64,000 bases of DNA, taken from assembly GCA_038852315.1 (NCBI GenBank), contig JAWCKF010000001.1, forward strand, positions 78,670-142,669. The letters are read 5' to 3'. A program made the position numbers and the translations under genes. Shown here in pieces: positions 41,777 through 48,355 of the stretch. The notes beneath the pieces are model-generated. The model was not told the DNA's origin. It saw nothing but the letters and a program-made list of their open reading frames with translations, and ran no database searches. This stretch comes from COMBO-56-21 sp038852315. GTDB taxonomy: Archaea > Thermoplasmatota > Thermoplasmata > UBA10834. The stretch's first letter is position 1, and each line of letters opens with the position of its first letter.

Positions 41777-41877
41777 TGCTGACTCCTCCGACATCGGAAA
41801 GCAGGCTCGCTAATGTGAGTACCGTTTATAAAGATTTGTATCCGCCCGGATTGCTGGCTCTAGATGACTGGGTTCAC

Positions 41878-41903
41878 CACACCTCTGATATTGTTGAGGT
41901 GTG
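41878..41903. promoter_or_regulatory. 8-bp inverted repeat between the eL18 and endonuclease IV-like promoters
   Basis: CACACCTC (41878-41885) and GAGGTGTG (41896-41903) are perfectly complementary around a 10-nt A+T-rich loop. It sits in the divergent intergenic region upstream of both promoters, so it suits an operator more than a terminator. Role unknown. Confidence 0.4.
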
Positions 41904-42016
41904 TGACGCGAGATGATAGGAGAAACGGCACAGCAACGCAAGTTCTCAACACTCAACAGAGGATATATATGGAGTAGGACATACCCGAAGACTCCAGCCA
42001 CACCTCGGGGGTCCAC

Positions 42017-43063
42017 ATGATTCGTTTTGGTCCCGCAGGGATACCGCTGTCCTGCAAGGGCCGCACTCTCAAGGACGGCATCGAGGATGTCCACAACCTC
42101 GGCCTGACTGCGCTGGAGGCGCAGCTCGTCCGAGCACACATACAAGAACGGCCTGCGGAAGCTGACGAGGTCGGACTGAAGCCCAGGAACCTCACCACCG
42201 ACATGGTCATCGAGATAGTCCGAAAGAAGGGCGAGAAGGAGCAGGTGATATCCGACCTCGACGAACCGATCAGGAAGGGTGACAGGCTCGTCACGCTCGG
42301 CAGCGGCATAGCGCGCAGCTACCAAGAGCTGAGGTACCTGAAGCTCATGGCTGACGAGCTCGATGTCGCGCTGTCCATACATACGCCCTACTACATGGAC
42401 CTCGTCGGTGACGGCGAACTGAGCTTCAGGAGCATGGACGCCATAAGATGGGGTGGGCTTATGGCCCAGGAACTCGGCGCGACGGTGGTGGTCACGCACA
42501 TGGGGCTCTATGGAGGCGTCAGCCCAAGAACCGCGCTCAAGCGAATAACGGAGAAGATAAGCGAGCTCGCGAAGTGGTACAAGAAGCAAGGCATCAGTGT
42601 GCCCATCGGACTTGAGCTGAGCGGCCGTCAGGAGATTTTCGGCTCCCTGCAGGAGGTGCTCAAGGTCTGCAGGGAAGTGGACGGGGTGATTCCCGTCATC
42701 AACTTCGCGCACTACCACGCAAGGGAGGGGGGCATACTCAGGGAACCGAAGGACTTCCACAGGTTGCTTGATTCGTGCGCGGACTTCGTCGACAGGGAGT
42801 TCTACACACACTTCTCGGGGGTCGAGCACGAAGGCGGCAACGAGAAGAGGTTCACATCGATCAAGAAGGGCGACCTGAGGTTCGAGCCCCTCGCGGAAGT
42901 GCTCGTCGACAGGAACGAGCCTGTGACGGTCATCTCTGGCTCCCCTCTCCTCGAGCACGACGCGATGTACATGAAGGTCATACTCGAGAGGGTTCTGGCC
43001 AAGAAGGTCTCCAGGGAGGCCAAGACGCCTCCTCCCAAGAAAGAAAGGGCTGAGCCAAGATGA
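42017..43063 (+). CDS. Endonuclease IV-like AP endonuclease / TIM-barrel protein
   Basis: 348 residues. MIRFGPAGIPLSCKGRTLKDGI, LSIHTPYYMDLVGDGE, VTHMGLYGGVSPRTAL, GLELSGRQEIFGSLQE, VINFAHYHAREGG and FYTHFSGVEHEGGNE give metal-binding His/Glu/Asp positions of endonuclease IV. These enzymes cut 5' of abasic sites. It is somewhat longer than Nfo (about 280), with extra N-terminal residues and a Lys/Pro-rich tail, so substrate may differ. An ATATATAT box lies at about 41962-41969. Overlaps the next gene by 4 nt (ATGA). Confidence 0.85.
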   Translation: MIRFGPAGIPLSCKGRTLKDGIEDVHNLGLTALEAQLVRAHIQERPAEADEVGLKPRNLTTDMVIEIVRKKGEKEQVISDLDEPIRKGDRLVTLGSGIARSYQELRYLKLMADELDVALSIHTPYYMDLVGDGELSFRSMDAIRWGGLMAQELGATVVVTHMGLYGGVSPRTALKRITEKISELAKWYKKQGISVPIGLELSGRQEIFGSLQEVLKVCREVDGVIPVINFAHYHAREGGILREPKDFHRLLDSCADFVDREFYTHFSGVEHEGGNEKRFTSIKKGDLRFEPLAEVLVDRNEPVTVISGSPLLEHDAMYMKVILERVLAKKVSREAKTPPPKKERAEPR

Positions 43064-43596
43064 AGGAGAGCGCTGACTACATCATCAGGGCGGTCAGGGA
43101 GACGCTGAAGGAAGACATCGAGAACACCGACAAGTTCGTGGACCTGCTCATCGGGTCCAGGAAGATATTCCTTTACGGGGTCGGCAGGTCCGGCCTGATT
43201 GCAAAGGCCTTCGCGATAAGGCTCGTGCAGATGGGGCTCGAGGTGTTCTTCGTCGGGGAGACCATCACGCCGATAGTCGAGGAGGGGAACCTCGTGGTGA
43301 TTGTGTCATACACGGGGGAGACCATGTCCGCCATCCAGACGGCCAACATAGTCAGGAGGGTCGGCGCGAAGGTTGTCTCCATAACTGCTCATCCACACTC
43401 CAAACTCGCTGCCGCGTCAAACCTGGTCATAGAGATACATCCGCCGAAGGACGATGACAGGAAAAGGCTCGCCCCTCTGGGCACGCTGTTCGAAGATGCG
43501 ACCCTGATATACCTGGACAGCGTCGTCGCGGAGCTGATGGAGAGACTGGGCCAGAGCGAAGGGTCGATGAGGCGCAGGCACGCCATCTGGGTCTAG
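43060..43596 (+). CDS. hxlB: 6-phospho-3-hexuloisomerase
   Basis: 178 residues. SIS domain: FLYGVGRSGLIAKAFAIRLVQMG, VFFVGETITPIVEEGN, VSYTGETMSAIQ, then LGTLFEDATLIYLDSVVAELM and MRRRHAIWV at the end, all PHI signatures. It interconverts hexulose 6-phosphate and fructose 6-phosphate; with HPS (HxlA) it makes ribulose 5-phosphate in archaea lacking the oxidative pentose pathway. hxlA is not adjacent; instead it is coupled to an endonuclease IV-like gene. Confidence 0.93.
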   Translation: MKESADYIIRAVRETLKEDIENTDKFVDLLIGSRKIFLYGVGRSGLIAKAFAIRLVQMGLEVFFVGETITPIVEEGNLVVIVSYTGETMSAIQTANIVRRVGAKVVSITAHPHSKLAAASNLVIEIHPPKDDDRKRLAPLGTLFEDATLIYLDSVVAELMERLGQSEGSMRRRHAIWV

Positions 43597-43602
43597 AGGG
43601 CA

Positions 43603-44754
43603 TCACTCGTTCTCCTTAGGATCATCGGGTGCGCGCTCCTGCTTCGCAATGGCCCTGCGTCTCACACGCCTCCTGAGGAACACGGTGGAGAATATCGCGA
43701 CTGGCAGGGCGACGGCCACGACGAGCATCGCCGCCAGGTTGTCCATGAACCAGTCCCTTAGCTGCTGGACGAACCCGGCCTCGTTTATCCCGATGTGCAG
43801 CGACTGGAAGAGCGCACCGCAGGAGGGGAGTGGGTAGGCGGTGTGTAGGATCATGCCCGTCCCCGTGGTGTAGTATGATGCGTTGGACGGAATGGGCAGC
43901 CATGCGCCGCTGGCGTTGCAGAGGGGCACGGAGTCCCAGAAGAGCAACACCTGCTCGGTCCCATCTTCCTTTGAGTACGCGACCTCCTGGGCGGCGAAAG
44001 GAGTCTGCTGGAAGATGTGCGTGAAATCGTCTCCGTACTGCGTCTCGTCCACCCTGCTGGATATCAGGCTGTCGACCAGGCGCGAGTGGCTGCCCCTCTC
44101 TTTGAGGGTGAACATGCTGTTGCTTCCGCCACCGCTCAGAAGCTGCTCTACCGCCAGTCCCTCCGCATCGATCGGCTCTAGCACTTCCAAAGTGAAGTTT
44201 ATCCTCAAGTCGAGTACGCCCCTGACGAGGTAGCTGCCGATTGAGTTGGTGAAGGTGATGTTGTGCTCGGCTATGCTGAACCAGAAGGTCACGTTCGCCC
44301 AGTCTGCGAGGACGACAGTCTCGTTCTCTGGACCGCCGTAGAGGGAGAGTGTGGCGTTCATCATGAACCTCGCACACTCGTTCCCAGCCGTTTCGTTCAC
44401 GAACTCGACCGAGGTGTGGTTCCATGTCACATGATCGGCGTCGAGATATGATGTGTAGACGGCCTCCGAACGGGAAAACACGCCGTTGCGATCAGTGTCG
44501 TTGAACAGATACACCTTCAGGAACCGGAGATCGAATGTGGGACTGAAAGGGTCGGTGGTGTGCCACAGCACGACCCACGGCGAACTGACTGTCACGGAGG
44601 CGGTCAGGTTGCCCGAGATGAAGTTCACCTTGTACTTGTCCTCGGTGTAGTCGAGGAAGTGCTCCTCGTCGTCCGCTCCAGCGTTGGCTACGCCGAATGC
44701 GCACATCAAGAAGGCGCACAAGAGGGCAACAACGGTCCTTGCAGGCGCGGACAT
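43603..44754 (-). CDS. Exported protein with C-terminal membrane anchor
   Basis: 383 residues. A signal peptide (ARTVVALLCAFLMCAFGVANAGA) is followed by an acidic extracytoplasmic region with many Asn-x-Ser/Thr sites (NHTS, NETA, NATL, NITF) and beta-strand-like pattern, then one membrane helix (AAMLVVAVALPVAIFSTVFL) and a basic-then-acidic tail. No recognised family. It follows the JAMM gene by about 60 nt on the same strand, with a weak own TATA (GCTATTTC) between, so probably not part of the ubiquitin-like operon. Confidence 0.7.
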   Translation of the reverse strand: MSAPARTVVALLCAFLMCAFGVANAGADDEEHFLDYTEDKYKVNFISGNLTASVTVSSPWVVLWHTTDPFSPTFDLRFLKVYLFNDTDRNGVFSRSEAVYTSYLDADHVTWNHTSVEFVNETAGNECARFMMNATLSLYGGPENETVVLADWANVTFWFSIAEHNITFTNSIGSYLVRGVLDLRINFTLEVLEPIDAEGLAVEQLLSGGGSNSMFTLKERGSHSRLVDSLISSRVDETQYGDDFTHIFQQTPFAAQEVAYSKEDGTEQVLLFWDSVPLCNASGAWLPIPSNASYYTTGTGMILHTAYPLPSCGALFQSLHIGINEAGFVQQLRDWFMDNLAAMLVVAVALPVAIFSTVFLRRRVRRRAIAKQERAPDDPKENE

Positions 44755-44814
44755 CGGGTCAGCCTCTCACAGACGCCCTAGTGGTGCACAGGCCGAAATA
44801 GCTTTGCCCATGCC

Positions 44815-45480
44815 CTAGATACCCTTTGCCGGAGGTGCCCTCAGGCGTCTCTGGCGTACATGCCTGGGATTCGAAGGCGGATAGCCAGACGGGTCGAAGA
44901 GCGCGAACCTGACCTCCTCGTATCCTTCACCTGCGAGCCTGAACGCCTTGATCTCCTCGTTGAGCGGGTCGACCACAAGCGCCACATGGTAACTCTGGCT
45001 GAAAATCGACCTCTGAGTCTCGAGGTCTGTGCGGGAGAGGAAGCACGTGTGGCCCGGGTGGGAGTGATACCACCCGACAAGTACATAGTCGAAACCTGAG
45101 CCGTCGAGCCCGTGGAACAGTTGCGGGAACGCTCCTGGATCGAACCTCACCTTGGAGATGGTGCTCTTGAGTTCCGTGGTGACCACATCCCTCGCCACGG
45201 AGTATTGCCTGCCACCCCAACTAGCGACTTCGCCAAGCAGGAAACCCATGACCTCCAAGCGCCTGGAAGCGTATGCCTGCGCATGCTCACGGATCTTGCT
45301 TTCGCCAGAGGTCGAGAGGTAGAACTCGAGCGGTGCTTCGGATTCTACGGCTGCGTCGAACACGGCGCGGGACTCCTCACTCAACCACGGATGCGCCCTA
45401 AGCCGGTCCCTTGTCGGAGGCTCCCGTTGCTCGACGGCGCGCCGGGTCTCCTTCACTACCCTCGGCCTATGCATCTGCAT
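44815..45480 (-). CDS. JAMM/MPN+ metalloisopeptidase (predicted deubiquitinase-like)
   Basis: 221 residues from ATG 45480 (GTG 45483 and ATG 45474 also possible). MPN domain at about 50-200 with a complete JAMM zinc motif: E76 in RLEVMGFLLGE, then GWYHSHPGHTCFLSRTDLE giving H139-x-H141-x7-S149-x2-D152. In Rpn11 and related proteins this site cleaves the isopeptide bond after ubiquitin's Gly-Gly. The start overlaps the E2 stop by 14 nt, so it is translationally coupled. Last gene of the E1-UBL-E2-JAMM operon; the natural reading is removal or recycling of the operon's ubiquitin-like protein. About 45 N-terminal residues precede the domain and are unlike anything I know. Confidence 0.93.
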   Translation of the reverse strand: MQMHRPRVVKETRRAVEQREPPTRDRLRAHPWLSEESRAVFDAAVESEAPLEFYLSTSGESKIREHAQAYASRRLEVMGFLLGEVASWGGRQYSVARDVVTTELKSTISKVRFDPGAFPQLFHGLDGSGFDYVLVGWYHSHPGHTCFLSRTDLETQRSIFSQSYHVALVVDPLNEEIKAFRLAGEGYEEVRFALFDPSGYPPSNPRHVRQRRLRAPPAKGI

Positions 45481-45988
45481 CACCCACTATCCTGATGCTC
45501 TGGTCGGACTGGTCCATCACCTGGGGAGGGCGGTAACGGTTCCTGTTGAAGTACGCGGCCGCCATAGTACATCTGTTGTTTCCAAACGGGCTGCCGGGGT
45601 TGGGGTTGCACAGTAGCGACTCGATCCCCTTGATGAATGACATTAGGGTCGAGCGGAAGTCCCATTTCTCCAAGAGCTTCGTACAGACATAGCCTCCGTC
45701 CTCGGAAGGCATGATGTTCGGATGGAATATCGGGGTCTCCCACTTCACTATCGGCTTCTCCATGGGATACTCATCCGTGATGATGATGGCCATCCTATGG
45801 ACGAACCTGTGGACAACCTTACCCTGCTCCCAGTCAGGCCCGGGCACCCTCAAGAGTGTGACCTTCAGCAGGATGGGGAAGGACGCGAGCGTTGGATCGG
45901 ATATCGATATGTGATGCCTCAGCTCCCGCTGGCACATCTCAATCTCGTTTCTGAGGCGTTCGCGAAGCACACTGATAGGGAGTGGCAT
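45467..45988 (-). CDS. E2 ubiquitin-conjugating enzyme-like protein
   Basis: 173 residues from ATG 45988, 5 nt after the ubiquitin-like stop. UBC fold: N-terminal helix ISVLRERLRNEIEMCQREL, beta strands with YPMEKPIVKWETPIFHP, the HPN tripeptide at residues 89-91, active-site Cys102 in GGYVCTKLLEKWDF, and SFIKGIESLLCNPNPGSPFGN, the E2 crossover helix region. HPN and Cys are 11 residues apart, close to canonical spacing. It would take the ubiquitin-like protein from the E1 as a thioester. The C-terminal 20 residues are hydrophilic. The frame extends upstream to 46126 but overlaps the UBL gene, so ATG 45988 is preferred. Confidence 0.93.
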   Translation of the reverse strand: MPLPISVLRERLRNEIEMCQRELRHHISISDPTLASFPILLKVTLLRVPGPDWEQGKVVHRFVHRMAIIITDEYPMEKPIVKWETPIFHPNIMPSEDGGYVCTKLLEKWDFRSTLMSFIKGIESLLCNPNPGSPFGNNRCTMAAAYFNRNRYRPPQVMDQSDQSIRIVGDADA

Positions 45989-45993
45989 CGGGT

Positions 45994-46257
45994 CTATCCG
46001 CCCTCGGGATCCGGGATGAGTTCGAGGACGTCCTCCGGCCTTATGCCAGAATCCTTCAGCGAGCTGCCACCCCTGAGCACCTTCTTCCCCTTCCTGAGCA
46101 CATACGCGCCCATATCCTTGCTCCAAAACGCGGCGGCGCTCTCAATCACCTCATCTACTGTGTTCTCCATCTCGAGTTCCATCTCTACGGAGGCGCCCGT
46201 CTCCGCGTTCTTGACCTTTATCCTGACCGGCACAAAAACCACCGGGGACCTGACCAC
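45994..46257 (-). CDS. Ubiquitin-like modifier with C-terminal Gly-Gly
   Basis: 87 residues from GTG 46257 (GTGs at 46242 and 46233 would give 82 or 79). Beta-grasp pattern: VPVRIKVKNAETGASVEME, a helix TVDEVIESAAAFWSKD, then LRKGKKVLRGGSSLKDSGI and EDVLELIPDPEGG. The chain ends exactly in Gly-Gly, so no processing is needed before activation. The RGGSSLKDSGI turn matches the ubiquitin 'LEDGRTLSDYNI'-like region. It is flanked by its E1 (24 nt) and E2 (5 nt). A weak TATA (CTTTAACC at 46267-46274) may add an internal promoter. It could also serve sulfur transfer like SAMP/MoaD, but the E2 next door argues for protein conjugation. Confidence 0.9.
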   Translation of the reverse strand: MVRSPVVFVPVRIKVKNAETGASVEMELEMENTVDEVIESAAAFWSKDMGAYVLRKGKKVLRGGSSLKDSGIRPEDVLELIPDPEGG

Positions 46258-46281
46258 AGGCAGGGGTTAAAGCGTTTTCTG

Positions 46282-47088
46282 CTACCTGTAGCGCCCTGGC
46301 GCTCTCCCATGGACAGGACAGTCAGGATCGGGCTCCACCTCCAACTCTTCGACCAAGTTCCTTTCGCCATCGTAGTAGAAGGTGTTCCTCAGCATCATGT
46401 CTCGGCGTCCCGAGACAGCCTTCATCGCCTCCCTCACCATCACCGCAGATATGACGCTCGTGGTGGTGATTTCAGCTGCCAGCCTTGGCTCGTAGAACAC
46501 GACGTCCCTGCCAGTGCAGCTGAACCTCGCGTTCGCTATCTTGGCGTGCGTTCGGTTCATGCCACACTGGAGGCAAGCTCCCTCGGGAGGAGTCGTCACC
46601 ATCACCTTCCCGCGCAGCCCATCAGTGGCGCCATCTATGTACACTCGACCCAGGGAGTAAGCGCAAGCGTTCGTGTAAATCCTGGCGTCTACGTTGTCCA
46701 GACATCCGAGGACGATGTCGTGCTCGGCGAGAACCGCAGAGGGCACATCCTCAATCTTACCGACATACGCCGCGGCCCTGCATCCGGGTGCGAGGCGCTC
46801 GACGCCTTCGGCCAAAGCCACTGCCTTGCTCCTTCCACATCGGGCGTCTTCGTCAGAGAAGAAGAGGCACCTGTTCAGGTTAGATCCGACGACATGATCC
46901 ATGTCCACGACAGTCATCCTGCCGAACCCTGACAGCGCGAGGTTTTTCGCGACCTCGTTCCCCAGAGCGCCCGCGCCGACCATGAGCACGTTGGAACACG
47001 AGAGGGCCCTCAGGTCTAGCCAGGGTATCCTCCTGGACCTGTCGAACCTGTCATCGTCCATTTCCCCCAGCTTGAGTGAGCGCGGCAT
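46282..47088 (-). CDS. E1-like ubiquitin-activating enzyme
   Basis: 268 residues from ATG 47088. ThiF/E1 adenylation domain: VLMVGAGALGNEVAKNLAL (residues 34-52), VVDMDHVVGSNLNRCLFF with the conserved Asp and Arg, GRSKA lysine, and VLGCLDNVDARIYTN with Asp131. Zinc cysteines C172-x2-C175 and C257. Cys191 in ARFSCTGRD lies where eukaryotic NEDD8/SUMO E1s carry PxCT-type catalytic cysteines and is the best candidate for the thioester site. It lacks a large catalytic-cysteine domain and a ubiquitin-fold domain, so it would work as a MoeB-like homodimer. A minus-strand TATA TTTAATAC (47118-47111) puts the transcript start at the ATG. First gene of the operon. Confidence 0.9.
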   Translation of the reverse strand: MPRSLKLGEMDDDRFDRSRRIPWLDLRALSCSNVLMVGAGALGNEVAKNLALSGFGRMTVVDMDHVVGSNLNRCLFFSDEDARCGRSKAVALAEGVERLAPGCRAAAYVGKIEDVPSAVLAEHDIVLGCLDNVDARIYTNACAYSLGRVYIDGATDGLRGKVMVTTPPEGACLQCGMNRTHAKIANARFSCTGRDVVFYEPRLAAEITTTSVISAVMVREAMKAVSGRRDMMLRNTFYYDGERNLVEELEVEPDPDCPVHGRAPGRYR

Positions 47089-47110
47089 CGGGTGCGAGAA
47101 GGGATGTGCT

Positions 47111-47118
47111 GTATTAAA
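47111..47118 (-). promoter_or_regulatory. TATA box of the ubiquitin-like operon
   Basis: TTTAATAC on the minus strand, its downstream edge 23 nt before ATG 47088. It lies immediately after the M29 peptidase stop at 47126, so the E1-UBL-E2-JAMM unit appears to be independently transcribed. Confidence 0.55.
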
Positions 47119-47125
47119 GGTCTGC

Positions 47126-48244
47126 TCAGTCCCAGACCAGGCGCCCGTCGACCATGACCTGCTCCTCGCGTCCACGCCTCGAGATGATTGACACAGTCGG
47201 CCTCTTGACAATCCCGTCGAGGTGGATCATCGCCTCGGCGTCGCCGTCGTAGTTGCTGCCCACGGCGAAGTGGCAAGTGCCATAGACCTTCTCGTCCTCG
47301 AGCATGTTCGCGACTATCCGTGCCTTCCTGTTGAGTCCTATCCCGAGCTCGCCGATGCACCAGGCGTTCCTAGCATACTGCTCGGCGAGCCTGGGAGCAA
47401 TCTGTCCCGACCTCCCCATCCTTCTGGCTCTTGATTCTCCCTCAACGATCGACGATTTCAACAGGGCGGCCTCTCTGCCTCCTGTGACAGACATGATGCG
47501 CCCTTTCGAGACCTCGACCTCGATAGGGGTCTTCGTGACTACCTCTCCTTCGTTCAAGACCATCGACCCGTCGAAGACTATGGTCCCGTTGGCCGTGCCG
47601 AGCTCGGGAGAGACGAAGACTTCCCCCGAGGGCAGGTTGCCAACCCTCCCTCCCTCTTTGAAATTGCCGTCTTCCAGCCTGAACCTCCTTCGTCTTATGC
47701 CGACGGACACGTGAGTGCCGCCAGGGGCGGTCACGAGTATTGTCTCCCCACGGCAGGCTTTCCTGGAGAGCAATGCTGCATCGGACCTCATCTGGCTGTA
47801 GTCTATGGGCACTGTCCTGGCGAACGTGTCGACCGTCACACCTGGAGACCAGAACCCGCGCATCCCACGCTCCTCGTACAGCAGGTCGAAGTAGTGGTCA
47901 TACCGGCGCTTCCGGCCTACGTATCCCTTTGCCAGCCCGTGTCTGTCCTTGCCAAGGCGGTCTGCGCTGATCGATATGACAACCTGGGGGTTCGCGGTCA
48001 TTGCCTTGATGACTTCCTCCTCCGCGAAATCGAATTGCCCCTTCTCCTCCTGGAACATGAGGACTGGCGATGCCCTCCTCTCCGCGGCAGCGTTGAAGAG
48101 CGCGGCCGATATCTGCGCGACTTCCTTCTGAGGGTTTGTGATTATCAGAACGCGCTCCCCTCTCTTGACCGCGAGCACATCTCTCATCGCAGCCCTTGCC
48201 GCCCGCGTCAGAGACTTCGGATACCACTCTCGGAAGGCGTCCAT
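47126..48244 (-). CDS. M29-like aminopeptidase / NicX-like metalloprotein
   Basis: 372 residues from ATG 48244, with AAAGGTG 8 nt upstream. The pattern fits the thermophilic aminopeptidase (M29) superfamily: ERVLIITNPQKEVAQISAAL at the N-terminus, SGEVFVSPELGTANGTIVFDGS, RNAWCIGELGIGLNRKARIV, and the metal region YGTCHFAVGSNYDGDAEAMIHLDGIV. Members are cobalt/zinc exopeptidases, but some relatives are ring-cleaving dioxygenases, so the substrate is open. It lies directly upstream of the ubiquitin-like operon on the same strand, 37 nt from the E1 start, with a separate promoter in between. Confidence 0.8.
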   Translation of the reverse strand: MDAFREWYPKSLTRAARAAMRDVLAVKRGERVLIITNPQKEVAQISAALFNAAAERRASPVLMFQEEKGQFDFAEEEVIKAMTANPQVVISISADRLGKDRHGLAKGYVGRKRRYDHYFDLLYEERGMRGFWSPGVTVDTFARTVPIDYSQMRSDAALLSRKACRGETILVTAPGGTHVSVGIRRRRFRLEDGNFKEGGRVGNLPSGEVFVSPELGTANGTIVFDGSMVLNEGEVVTKTPIEVEVSKGRIMSVTGGREAALLKSSIVEGESRARRMGRSGQIAPRLAEQYARNAWCIGELGIGLNRKARIVANMLEDEKVYGTCHFAVGSNYDGDAEAMIHLDGIVKRPTVSIISRRGREEQVMVDGRLVWD

Positions 48245-48355
48245 TTGCAAGCACCTTTCCAGGGGATGCTGAAGGTTGTGCATCTACTTTTCCTGTGGCT
48301 CCACACAAGGAAAAGCCGATTTGGGGCAAGACCGGCGAAGCCTTGGCGGCCCAGG

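Noticed and set aside
41810..42958. 382-codon antisense frame over the endonuclease IV-like gene
   Set aside because: The sense strand has metal-ligand motifs and a promoter; the antisense product shows no family.
45982..46932. 316-codon plus-strand frame over the UBL and E1 genes
   Set aside because: Overlaps two well-supported genes and has no recognisable domain.
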